A stretch of DNA of 13,683 nt from Nanosynbacter sp. (GCA_015257485.1 JABZKC010000018.1:1-13683), one strand, 5' to 3'. Positions 6,948 to 13,273 are shown, counted from the first letter of the stretch. The notes: generated from the letters alone by a model not told the origin. Program-made: numbers and translations.

Positions 6948-7643
6948 ATGAATAGTGAGGTAAATGGTATTTTCGTGGTTGCGCATGACTTAAAAAGTCC
7001 GCTCACTCTTATGCGTCAAATGGCTCTCGCGATGGATTTTCAAAAAGACAGCACCGCTGAACTCGAGAAATCTCGTAATAAAATTATTCGTATTTCCGAA
7101 CGAGCTATGCGTCAGGTTAACGACCTCACTAAGATCGCTCGCCTCGAAGAGGGGTTATTTACCTTGGAGCCAGTTTCGATTCGTGCCGTCTGTGACGATG
7201 TAATTTCTGAGCTTGAACAACTTTTCACTCTTAATCAGCGCAAGCTACGTTTTGAATATCGCAATAAAGCCCGTCTGGTGATTGGTAATTACGATTTAAT
7301 TTTTAGTGTAATTTATAATTTTTGCGCCAACGCTATGTATTATTCGACAGTTGAGACCGAATCTTGCTTAATTATTTCCGACAAAAAAGATAAAATCGTG
7401 GTCGATGTGAGAGATTACGGGCCGAGTCTCCCTACCTCCGTTTGGCACCAAATCAAAGCCGGCCTCACTGCTCCCACTAGTATTTCGATGCGCCCAGGAA
7501 GCTCTGGTTTAGGTCTTTATATCGCTTCGAAATTTGCTAAATATCTCAATGCGGAAGTCTCCGCCGTGCGCCACCGTGACGGTACGAGTTTCCAGGTGAT
7601 TTTGCCAGTTTCACACCAAGCGATTTTGCCGATGTTTGATTAG
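6948..7643 (+). CDS. Minimal soluble sensor histidine kinase
   Basis: The 231-residue protein contains only the kinase core. The H box VVAHDLKSPLT places the phosphorylated His at residue 13. The N box is YNFCANA (about 123-129), G1 is VRDYGPSLP (154-162), and G2 is GSSGLGLYIASKF (184-196). The H box begins within the first 15 residues, so there is no sensor, HAMP or membrane segment; any input must come from a partner protein. In G1 the second glycine of DxGxG is replaced by Ser. The stop codon lies next to the AGGAGG of the receiver gene, 7 nt before its ATG, so the two form a two-component pair. The recO gene follows in the same unit. The signal is unknown. Confidence 0.88.
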   Translation: MNSEVNGIFVVAHDLKSPLTLMRQMALAMDFQKDSTAELEKSRNKIIRISERAMRQVNDLTKIARLEEGLFTLEPVSIRAVCDDVISELEQLFTLNQRKLRFEYRNKARLVIGNYDLIFSVIYNFCANAMYYSTVETESCLIISDKKDKIVVDVRDYGPSLPTSVWHQIKAGLTAPTSISMRPGSSGLGLYIASKFAKYLNAEVSAVRHRDGTSFQVILPVSHQAILPMFD

Positions 7644-7650
7644 GAGGAAA

Positions 7651-8190
7651 ATGAATCAGCAATCTAAAGAATCATTATCTAAAATCTCGCCATCGGAAAT
7701 CTCACTATCGGAAATTATACCATCGGAAATTTCGCCATCGGAAAATGTGCGCCCGATTTTTGTTATCGAGGACGACCCGGAATTCGCAGAAATTTATCAG
7801 AAGCATCTAGCACGTAACTTTCCGGAAACCCCGGTGCGGATTTTTTATAATGCGATCGAGGCCAACGCGGCCTTTTCGGAACTTAGCGAGGAAGAACTGC
7901 CATCCTTAATTATTTTGGATGTTTTACTCACTGGTCCAGATGGATTCACTTTATTAAATGAGCTCCTCTCATATCCAGAAACCAGTCAAATCCCGGTGCT
8001 TTTGATTTCTTCATTAAACCTCGGCCAAATGTCTTTGCAAGCTTATAATGTCCGTGCGATTCTCAATAAAGAAACTTTTACGCCATCGGATTTTGTTAAC
8101 CAAGTTCAAGAAATTCTAAAATCAATCAATCACTCATCATCTCGAAATGACGATTTGGCGATGCGCGGCTTGGAGGGGAATCATGACTGA
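7651..8190 (+). CDS. Stand-alone receiver-domain response regulator
   Basis: The ATG at 7651 is chosen because AGGAGG sits just before it; an upstream TTG would overlap the kinase end and lacks such a site. The 179-residue protein has a repeat-rich head (residues 11-31, ISPSE-type repeats) and one receiver domain (about 35-158). The acidic pocket is E40-D41-D42, the phosphate-accepting Asp is D90 (LIILDVLLTGPDG), Ser120/121 follow PVLLI, and Lys140 lies in AILNKE. There is no DNA-binding or other output domain, so it acts by protein contact, presumably with an unidentified partner. It is the likely target of the kinase just upstream. Its 3' end overlaps recO by 8 nt. Confidence 0.88.
   Translation: MNQQSKESLSKISPSEISLSEIIPSEISPSENVRPIFVIEDDPEFAEIYQKHLARNFPETPVRIFYNAIEANAAFSELSEEELPSLIILDVLLTGPDGFTLLNELLSYPETSQIPVLLISSLNLGQMSLQAYNVRAILNKETFTPSDFVNQVQEILKSINHSSSRNDDLAMRGLEGNHD
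7684..7743 (+). repeat. Four tandem 15-bp repeats at the start of the response regulator gene
   Basis: Units at 7684-7698, 7699-7713, 7714-7728 and 7729-7743 follow the pattern ATCTCGCCATCGGAA. They encode ISPSE, ISLSE, IIPSE and ISPSE. A fifth, more diverged unit may precede them (7666-7680). All units have multiples of three bases, so copy changes keep the frame. Confidence 0.93.
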
Positions 8191-8884
8191 TCTTCGTACT
8201 CAAGCGATTGTGCTTTCGCGTGTTAAATATCAAGAGTCCGATCGCATCCTCACGCTACTTACTCCTGAAGGTCGTTTCTCCGCCATCGCACGCGGGGTCC
8301 GCAAAGAGCGTTCCAAGTTGGCAGGCAGTATTGAACCTTTCACGGTTTCTGATGTAGTTTTACATTTCAAATCTCAAAGCCCCGACTCTGGTGGTCTCGC
8401 AATTTTAACTTCTGCCACCATGCTGAAGTTTTATCAAAATATCATTATCGACCTCGATACTTTAACGATTGCCTCAAATTTTCTCAAAGTGATTAATCGC
8501 CTGACCAACGATGCCGATTCTAAGGAATATTTTCAGCTCCTAAAAAATGCTCTTTCGGCATTAAACACGGCAGAAAAATACCAAATTCCGCTCGTTGAGA
8601 CGCATTTTTATCTTAATTTAGCTTTTATTTCTGGCGAAATGATTAATCTCGCTTCCGACTCGAATGGTGACCGCCTTATGCTTGACGGTTCTTATAATTG
8701 GCATAGTTTTGACCGCTGTTTTGTGCTTGCGACGGACGGCGCCGGAGAATTTAATGCCGATACAATTAAAATTTTACGCCTCATGACCTCCATGCCGATC
8801 ACTGCTATTTTGAAAATCAAAGACATTCACACCCATCTCAATGCATTAAATATTATTTTGCGTACCCTGCGTGAAATGTTTTAA
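8183..8884 (+). CDS. recO: DNA repair protein RecO
   Basis: RecO helps load RecA on single-stranded DNA in the RecFOR pathway. The N-terminal OB-fold is clear: TQAIVLSRVKYQESDRILTLLTPEGRFSAIARGVRKERSK, with its basic end, then LAGSIEPF (listed here in parts; about residues 5-50). The rest is helical and weakly conserved, as usual. The length of 233 residues fits the family. The start at 8183 follows GGAGGGGAA and overlaps the receiver stop by 8 nt (ATGACTGA); an in-frame upstream ATG at 8147 would give an atypical 12-residue extension. No Cys-rich zinc motif is visible. Its placement behind a two-component pair is unusual. Confidence 0.88.
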   Translation: MTDLRTQAIVLSRVKYQESDRILTLLTPEGRFSAIARGVRKERSKLAGSIEPFTVSDVVLHFKSQSPDSGGLAILTSATMLKFYQNIIIDLDTLTIASNFLKVINRLTNDADSKEYFQLLKNALSALNTAEKYQIPLVETHFYLNLAFISGEMINLASDSNGDRLMLDGSYNWHSFDRCFVLATDGAGEFNADTIKILRLMTSMPITAILKIKDIHTHLNALNIILRTLREMF

Positions 8885-8912
8885 TGCCCAGAGGTCGCTA
8901 AGCTATTTTTTG

Positions 8913-8921
8913 TGATATAAT
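8913..8921 (+). promoter_or_regulatory. Extended -10 promoter of glyQS
   Basis: TGATATAAT (TATAAT at 8916-8921, TGn extension) lies about 25 nt before the ATG at 8947, leaving room for a short leader with AGGAG (8937-8941). No -35 consensus is visible at the right distance. Unlike several other promoters here, this gene has a leader with a ribosome binding site. Confidence 0.65.
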
Positions 8922-8946
8922 AAAGAAAAACTAACCAGGAGTGTTT

Positions 8947-10284
8947 ATGGCAAAATTAGAAGATATTGTCAGCTTATGTAAACGTAGAGGATTTATTTTC
9001 CAAGGCTCCGATGTCTACGGCGGTATGGCTGGTACCTGGGATTTTGGCCCACTCGGCGTTAGTTTGAAGAAAAAACTCAAAGATTTTTGGTGGCAATATT
9101 GGGTGGAAAATCGTAATGATATGTACGGCGTCGATGCTGCTATCATCATGAATCCACGTACCTGGGTCGCCTCTGGTCACGCCGCCACCTTTTCCGATCC
9201 TTTGGTCGAATGTAAATCTTGTCATGGCCGTTTTCGTGCTGATAAACTAGCCAAGACCGCGGAAGGTCATGATCTTTCCACGGAAATTACCGGTGAAGAG
9301 CTCATCAAGGCCGGAGTTAAATGTCCTACTTGTGGCAAAATCGAATGGGGCGAAGTCAAACCATTCAATATGATGTTCCAAACCCATGTCGGTGCCGTGT
9401 CAGATAGTAGTTCCATTGCCTATCTTCGTCCAGAGACCGCTCAGGGTATCTTCACGAATTATAAAAACGTGGTCGATACAATTTATCCAGACCTGCCATT
9501 CGGTCTAGCTCAACAGGGAAAAGCCTTCCGTAATGAAATTTCTCCACGCGATTTTATTTTCCGTTGCCGCGAACTCGAACAGATGGAAATCGAATATTTT
9601 GTCAATCCAAAAGATTGGGAACGCATTTTCGATGAACTTCTCGCTGATGTGCATGACTTCCTGGAGAATGTCGTGAAGCTGCCAGCTGAGAAAATTCATG
9701 AATACGACGTTCCAGCCGCTGATCGTGCCCACTATTCTAAGCGCACTATCGATCTTGAATTTGATTACCCAATCGGCTGTGAAGAATTGATGGGTATCGC
9801 TTATCGCACTGATTTTGACCTTGGCAACATCGAGCGTGAATCGAAGAAGAGCATGGTTTACCGCGACAAACGCACTGGTGAAACTTTTGTGCCTCACGTC
9901 ATCGAACCATCTTTCGGTGTCGAGCGTTTGATTATGGCTGTACTTTCGAATGCTTATCACGAAGATGAAACTAACGGTGAAAAGCGTATCGTTTTGCAGC
10001 TCCCTGAGCACCTTGCACCATACCGTTTCTGTGTTTCGCCACTCCTTAAAAATAAGCCAGAACTAGTGGAAAAAGCTAAGTCTGTCTATGTTAAACTTCG
10101 TGAAAAATATGGCAATATTACCTGGGATGATTCTGGCAATATCGGTAAGCGTTATCACAAGCAAGATGAAATCGGTACGCCAAAATGTGTGGTTATCGAC
10201 TTCGATACTCTCGAGGATGACACCGTCACCGTGCGTGATCGCGACACTATGGCTCAAACTCGCGTCAAAATTTCAGATCTCTAA
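8947..10284 (+). CDS. glyQS: Glycyl-tRNA synthetase, single-chain (alpha2) type
   Basis: The enzyme charges tRNA-Gly with glycine using ATP in the cytoplasm. The 445-residue protein is a class II synthetase of the eukaryote/archaea/Gram-positive type, not the alpha2-beta2 type of E. coli. Early motifs are KRRGFIFQGSDVYGG and GTWDFGPLG. A zinc-binding pair CKSC (89-92) and CPTC (126-129) follows. RPETAQGIF is at 161-169. Motif 2 includes FRNEISPRDFIFRCRELEQ (195-213 region) and motif 3 is EPSFGVERL (320-328). The C-terminal anticodon-binding domain starts near residue 347. The start at 8947 has AGGAG five bases upstream; the GTG at 8941 overlaps that site and is rejected. The gene has its own promoter and terminator. 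Confidence 0.97.
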   Translation: MAKLEDIVSLCKRRGFIFQGSDVYGGMAGTWDFGPLGVSLKKKLKDFWWQYWVENRNDMYGVDAAIIMNPRTWVASGHAATFSDPLVECKSCHGRFRADKLAKTAEGHDLSTEITGEELIKAGVKCPTCGKIEWGEVKPFNMMFQTHVGAVSDSSSIAYLRPETAQGIFTNYKNVVDTIYPDLPFGLAQQGKAFRNEISPRDFIFRCRELEQMEIEYFVNPKDWERIFDELLADVHDFLENVVKLPAEKIHEYDVPAADRAHYSKRTIDLEFDYPIGCEELMGIAYRTDFDLGNIERESKKSMVYRDKRTGETFVPHVIEPSFGVERLIMAVLSNAYHEDETNGEKRIVLQLPEHLAPYRFCVSPLLKNKPELVEKAKSVYVKLREKYGNITWDDSGNIGKRYHKQDEIGTPKCVVIDFDTLEDDTVTVRDRDTMAQTRVKISDL

Positions 10285-10311
10285 AATAAAAAGAGGTAAA
10301 ATAAAAAGAGG
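10282..10311 (+). repeat. Tandem 15-bp duplication covering the glyQS stop codon
   Basis: TAAAATAAAAAGAGG occurs twice without a gap, at 10282-10296 and 10297-10311. The first copy holds the TAA stop and the second forms the 5' arm of the terminator. The duplication is therefore recent and lies outside coding constraint. Confidence 0.92.
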
Positions 10312-10329
10312 CCTTCGGGTCTCTTTTTT
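10303..10329 (+). terminator. Intrinsic terminator after glyQS, probably bidirectional
   Basis: AAAAAGAGGCC (10303-10313) pairs with GGTCTCTTTTT (10318-10328), with one G.T pair, over a very stable UUCG tetraloop (closed by C-G), ending in a T run. The A-rich 5' arm gives a T run on the other strand as well. It may thus also stop transcripts from the minus-strand methyltransferase gene ending at 10438. Confidence 0.9.
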
Positions 10330-10337
10330 GTAGCGGC

Positions 10338-10392
10338 ATTTACTAAGCTATCTTTTTATGTGACAGTATTTACTAAGTTGTCTTTTGTTATG
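10338..10392. repeat. Imperfect direct repeats between glyQS and the minus-strand genes
   Basis: ATTTACTAAGCTATCTTTTTATG (10338-10360) and ATTTACTAAGTTGTCTTTTGTTATG (10368-10392) share most positions with a spacing of 30 bp. No gene is visible here. A related string, CTAAGCTATTTTTTGTGA, lies upstream of glyQS around 8898-8915. Confidence 0.55.
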
Positions 10393-10437
10393 AACCTAAT
10401 CACTTCACTAAGGTTCGTCAGTCTAACACTGTCTGGT

Positions 10438-11064
10438 TTATTTTTCGCCAAAAAACTCCGCTTCATATTCTGGCCTAATTTTGGCTTCAAATAAGACAAT
10501 CGGCACCTTCGGTGGCGGTGTAAAATCTGTTGGTCTCAGTGGGTAGCGAATTTTTGTCGTGTAATATTTATTCAAAATATATCCCAGCTGACTGGTATAG
10601 TGACGGTCAGAGAGGATCAATTTTAAAGCCAATTGTTTTTGTAAAATTAAGTAAATGGCTTTCGGGGGATTTTTTAAGCCTTTTTCGATAATCTGGCCGT
10701 TCTGATTCTCGAGATTTAGTAGTTTATAAAAAACTTCCGCCGATAGGGAAAAGGGTGGATTAGAAAAAACCTTATAATTTGTGAAATCGAAATTCACTCC
10801 TCGAAAATCTTCCCGCACTAGCTTCACATTCTCGAGATTTTGGTTTTTTAAGTTGGTTTGTAATTTCTTGAAAGTCTCCGGATCTTTTTCGATAGCGAAA
10901 ACCTCGCCGCATCTTTTCGAAAGTGCCGCGGTGATTACGCCGCTTCCCGCCCCAATTTCCACCACCGTATCACGGTGCTTCAGATTACTGTGGCCGATTA
11001 GCATGAGTGCAAGTCGGACATTTTTCAAAAAATGCTGGTCCAGCAAGTGATTACGGCTAGGCAT
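10438..11064 (-). CDS. Small KsgA/Erm-family rRNA adenine dimethyltransferase-like protein
   Basis: The family adds methyl groups to adenine N6 in rRNA. The 208 residues start with DQHFLKN (9-15). The SAM motif is VVEIGAGSG (34-42), the acidic residue is in AIEKDP (57-62), then EDF (85-87), and the catalytic motif is SNPPF (101-105). FTPPPKVP near the C terminus matches the family. KsgA has NLPY or similar and Erm proteins NIPF/NIPY, so NPPF is a variant. The protein is shorter than KsgA (about 270) or Erm (about 245) and ends soon after the Rossmann domain. Whether it is the housekeeping KsgA or an extra Erm-like enzyme cannot be decided here. It overlaps the upstream hydrolase gene by 8 nt and has AGGAGG before its ATG. 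Confidence 0.8.
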   Translation of the reverse strand: MPSRNHLLDQHFLKNVRLALMLIGHSNLKHRDTVVEIGAGSGVITAALSKRCGEVFAIEKDPETFKKLQTNLKNQNLENVKLVREDFRGVNFDFTNYKVFSNPPFSLSAEVFYKLLNLENQNGQIIEKGLKNPPKAIYLILQKQLALKLILSDRHYTSQLGYILNKYYTTKIRYPLRPTDFTPPPKVPIVLFEAKIRPEYEAEFFGEK

Positions 11065-12202
11065 TCTTGCCTCCTAGAATTTGACGCGCCTTCTTCAAAA
11101 TTTCGTTTTCCGCAAAATAATTCTTCACTAGGGAGTTGCCGAAAAGCAACCAAACTTCGTTAATTTTTTGTCGGCGCTCCTTCGGCAATTCACGGTAATT
11201 CTTCATGAGTTTTGGTGCATATTTTTGCCAATTTCGCATCAAACTCACCGGCTCCTCTACATCAGATTTCTCGAAAACTTCGAAAATCCCATCCATAAAA
11301 AATCGCAATTCTTCCGGCGAGGCAGAGGCGAGAAAATCATCCACCGTCTTGTTTAGAATGTCGCTTAATTTGGTATTTTTCGCGCGAAGGAAATTCTCTC
11401 CCTTAATCTCCCAAGAATAAATATCATGTTGATAGAGATTTTTTGCCCGACTTCTAACTACTACCACCTTCTCTTTGTGGGTCAGTAGCCTCCCAATCAC
11501 TGAACCCTCTGGGATGTAACTCACAATTTTTGGTAAAACCCTAATCGCGCCCGTATCCTTACTAAGCAGCTCTTCTTTTAGTCCCGGCCCATCGTAATTT
11601 AAGACCTTCAAGATTCTTTTTTGCAGTCGATCTGGCGCCATAATTGCCGAATAAATCGATAAATTACCACCCTTGGAATGTCCACCAAGGTAAAAATTTT
11701 TATAAAAATAGCGACGCGAAATCTGGTTTAGATAGTTCAGCGCTTCTTTTTGGGCTGGAATCTCTGGCAGAAATGACATGTTAAAATCTTCTTTCCAGCC
11801 AAAAAGTGTGCCATCTGTACCGAAAAATGAAACATACATGGTGAAAAAATTAATCTGAATTGTCACTGCCGAAAACTGTTTTTCAAGCTTCTTATTATTC
11901 TTGCGTACAAAAAATCCTACTTTCAAATTCTGAAAGCGCGGACTTTCTCCAAGTTTCTGAATAAATTTCTCGTCATCTGGCCAAGCAAAATCCGAAGTGG
12001 ATAGACTCTTCATTGCCTCGGCGATTTCTGAGATTTTAAAATTTCGTTTTGTTAAATCAAGCTGCCTTTTAATTTTATGAAATGGCAAATAAGAGATTCG
12101 CGCAAAAGCCAGCTCGTCCAGCTCAGTAATCTCGGCAGTTTCCGAGATTCGTTTCTGATTTTCCTTGAGGTAGTCTAGAATATTATTTGCATTCATAATC
12201 AT
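11057..12202 (-). CDS. DUF2974 (Mbeg1-like) alpha/beta hydrolase
   Basis: The 381-residue protein has the marks of the DUF2974 family: NILDYLKEN at the start, FARISYLPF (33-41), VSFFGTDGTLFGWKEDFNMSF, then PAQKEALNYL. The nucleophile elbow is GHSKGG (174-179, Ser176). YDGPG (203-207, probable acid D204) and QHDIYSW (258-264, probable catalytic H259) follow. Members are lipase/esterase-like, but the substrate is unknown. There is no signal peptide, so it is probably cytoplasmic. The C-terminal 120 residues are helical and charged. Starts at 12202 or 12196 are both possible; the second fits the family N terminus (MNANNILDYL) better. It leads the transcription unit with the methyltransferase gene. 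Confidence 0.87.
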   Translation of the reverse strand: MIMNANNILDYLKENQKRISETAEITELDELAFARISYLPFHKIKRQLDLTKRNFKISEIAEAMKSLSTSDFAWPDDEKFIQKLGESPRFQNLKVGFFVRKNNKKLEKQFSAVTIQINFFTMYVSFFGTDGTLFGWKEDFNMSFLPEIPAQKEALNYLNQISRRYFYKNFYLGGHSKGGNLSIYSAIMAPDRLQKRILKVLNYDGPGLKEELLSKDTGAIRVLPKIVSYIPEGSVIGRLLTHKEKVVVVRSRAKNLYQHDIYSWEIKGENFLRAKNTKLSDILNKTVDDFLASASPEELRFFMDGIFEVFEKSDVEEPVSLMRNWQKYAPKLMKNYRELPKERRQKINEVWLLFGNSLVKNYFAENEILKKARQILGGKNA

Positions 12203-12214
12203 TATATTAATACT

Positions 12215-12244
12215 ATTTTACAGTTTTTATGATGATTCTGTAAA
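12215..12244 (-). promoter_or_regulatory. Promoter of the DUF2974 hydrolase unit
   Basis: On the minus strand TTTACA (12244-12239) and TAAAAT (12220-12215) are separated by 18 bp. The -10 box is 12 nt before the ATG at 12202, so the leader is at most a few bases and there is no Shine-Dalgarno sequence. A second TATAAT overlaps the ATG itself (12206-12201) and could serve the start at 12196. Confidence 0.5.
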
Positions 12245-12259
12245 ATATGAGTATTTTTG

Positions 12260-12417
12260 TATATAAAAAGGAAGTTCCTGCGGTAGGAGCATACTGCCCC
12301 GTGCTGGAACTTCATTACCTTTATGATATCAAATTAAAGAAGTTATGCCAAACTGATAGGCATTATACTTTTACAGTTAGTTCCTAGAAATAAGTTTAAG
12401 AGCTACCTTATTTTTTT
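12260..12417 (+). ncRNA. Candidate small structured RNA (or structured leader/terminator on the other strand)
   Basis: A TATATA box (12260-12265) lies just before an 8-bp stem, GAAGTTCC (12271-12278) with GGAACTTC (12306-12313). Inside that stem GGTAG/CTGCC can pair again. A second hairpin ATGCC/GGCAT (12345-12349, 12359-12363) and a terminator-like hairpin AAATAAG/CTTATTT with a T run (12388-12417) follow. No open frame of note is on this strand. On the minus strand the first hairpin is followed by CTTTTTA and could be a terminator for the pseudogene unit. No known RNA family was recognised. Confidence 0.3.
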
Positions 12418-12454
12418 ATGCAAGATTTTGTTGCAAAGGTTGTGAGTTAATACG
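12376..12454. repeat. 79-bp direct repeat, copy A (probable IS end)
   Basis: This segment matches 13554-13630 along its whole length, with a 2-bp indel and about seven mismatches. The shared core includes CCTAGAAATAAG, TTAAGAGCTACCTTATT and TGCAAGATTTTGTTGCAAAG. Weaker similarity (about 18 of 28 positions) continues to lower coordinates, as expected if the interior of a mobile element lay there. Copy A supplies the last codons (PLQQNLA and stop) of the broken DHH gene. Confidence 0.85.
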
Positions 12455-12749
12455 ACCGGGGTGATGATCAATAATCTCTAAGATATGGTTTTCGTCTACG
12501 AACTCCTCAAAGTATTCTGGATCCGAAACATCTACAAGTATAATATTGGCACTTTCTATTCCGGTTGGCTTCTTATCTAATACATATTTTGAATTTCGAA
12601 GCATTGCTGGAACTGTTTGGTTGGCTATAGCGTTAGAAAAAGCGTAAATATCTTCGCTAATTGTTGCGCGTAGTAATTCCCGATAAGCTAGCATACTAGC
12701 ATAAGCATCGATGTCCAAAATAAGTTTTTCCAGCTGTGACTATAATCAT
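12416..12749 (-). pseudogene. DHH-family phosphoesterase, frameshifted and truncated
   Basis: The intact family (Mn-dependent pyrophosphatase/DHH phosphoesterases) starts with a VTxGKxYLDIDAYA-type stretch and continues well past the DHH motif. Here the ATG at 12749 begins MIIVTAGKTY, then a run of four A on the plus strand (12717-12720) shifts the frame. The sequence resumes in the next frame as LDIDAYASMLAYRELL. Removing one base restores one clean reading. The frame continues through VDVSDPEYF to EIIDHHPG and then stops being family-like exactly where the 79-bp repeat begins, ending in PLQQNLA. The second half of the catalytic domain and the DHHA-type domain are missing. The ATG overlaps the upstream TGA (ATGA), so it was once translationally coupled to the transglutaminase-like gene. 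Confidence 0.82.
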
Positions 12750-13258
12750 AATTCGATAACCACCCCTTTCTCGCAATGAGCGTAAAATTCGGGACACGAC
12801 AGGTTTTTATTTGGTGCCGAATATTTATAAATTATCAAATTATTGGGATTAAATTTCCCTTGAAGCTCGCCATCTATAAATTTGGCGCGGACATCTTTTA
12901 GTGCATCGCCCTCATTTTCGTATTCGTGAACCCCACGCATCGGAGACCAAGAATGTTCATACCAATAAGTCTTCTTGTTATGCTCGAATAGTATAAAGGT
13001 ATGCGTCGGGCATTTATCTCCGTCATAATGAACGATAAAGTATGTGTTAGTTTTTATCTTTTTCTCAGCAAATAATTTTCGTTCTAGCTCAACTTGATCC
13101 CAGCAAACTCCCAGTTTGCTTTTTAGAAGTTGGTCTGGCATTTGGAGTATATATTCTTCGCCGAAACCATCTATTTTTTTATGGCGGTTTCCGTCTTTAT
13201 CAATCCAACCATATTCGATATCATTCATTTTCTCATTGACTATATCTAGGAAATCCAT
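12746..13258 (-). CDS. Transglutaminase-like cysteine hydrolase family protein, function unknown
   Basis: The 170-residue protein shows a likely papain/transglutaminase-type site: LGVCWDQVELERKLF gives Cys52, CPTHTFILFE gives His86, and TYWYEHSW gives an acidic Glu101 next to His102. These lie in the order Cys-His-acid typical of the superfamily. Transglutaminase-like proteins in bacteria are often peptidases or amidases, and no substrate can be named. There is no signal peptide or membrane helix. Three further cysteines (Cys83, Cys155, Cys162) are present. The start ATG is 6 nt after an extended -10 box, so the mRNA is probably leaderless. The 3' end overlaps the DHH pseudogene by ATGA. By eye the gene is more AT-rich than the housekeeping genes, suggesting transfer. 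Confidence 0.72.
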   Translation of the reverse strand: MDFLDIVNEKMNDIEYGWIDKDGNRHKKIDGFGEEYILQMPDQLLKSKLGVCWDQVELERKLFAEKKIKTNTYFIVHYDGDKCPTHTFILFEHNKKTYWYEHSWSPMRGVHEYENEGDALKDVRAKFIDGELQGKFNPNNLIIYKYSAPNKNLSCPEFYAHCEKGVVIEL

Positions 13259-13264
13259 AATCTA

Positions 13265-13273
13265 ATTATATCA
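13265..13273 (-). promoter_or_regulatory. Extended -10 promoter of the transglutaminase-like gene
   Basis: On the minus strand TGATATAAT is followed by tagatt and then the ATG at 13258, giving exactly 6 nt between the -10 box and the start codon. There is no Shine-Dalgarno sequence. Confidence 0.65.

Noticed and set aside
7636..7650. TTG at 7636 as start of the response regulator
   Set aside because: It lies inside the end of the kinase gene, while AGGAGG stands directly before the ATG at 7651.
7684..7743. CRISPR-like array
   Set aside because: The 15-bp units are directly adjacent without spacers and lie in frame within a coding region.
8147..8182. ATG at 8147 as start of RecO
   Set aside because: The extra 12 residues do not resemble RecO and lie in the receiver gene; the ATG at 8183 has GGAGGGG in front and begins the typical RecO N terminus.
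9505..10011. A 168-codon open frame on the minus strand opposite glyQS
   Set aside because: It overlaps conserved class II synthetase motifs fully and shows no features of its own.
12271..12313. tRNA or known riboswitch in the hairpin region
   Set aside because: No cloverleaf, T-loop or anticodon pattern and no riboswitch consensus that I could recognise.
12416..12718. Intact small protein of 100 residues starting at a TTG
   Set aside because: It lacks the family N terminus, which is present one frame away, and its end is made of repeat sequence; a pseudogene explains both.
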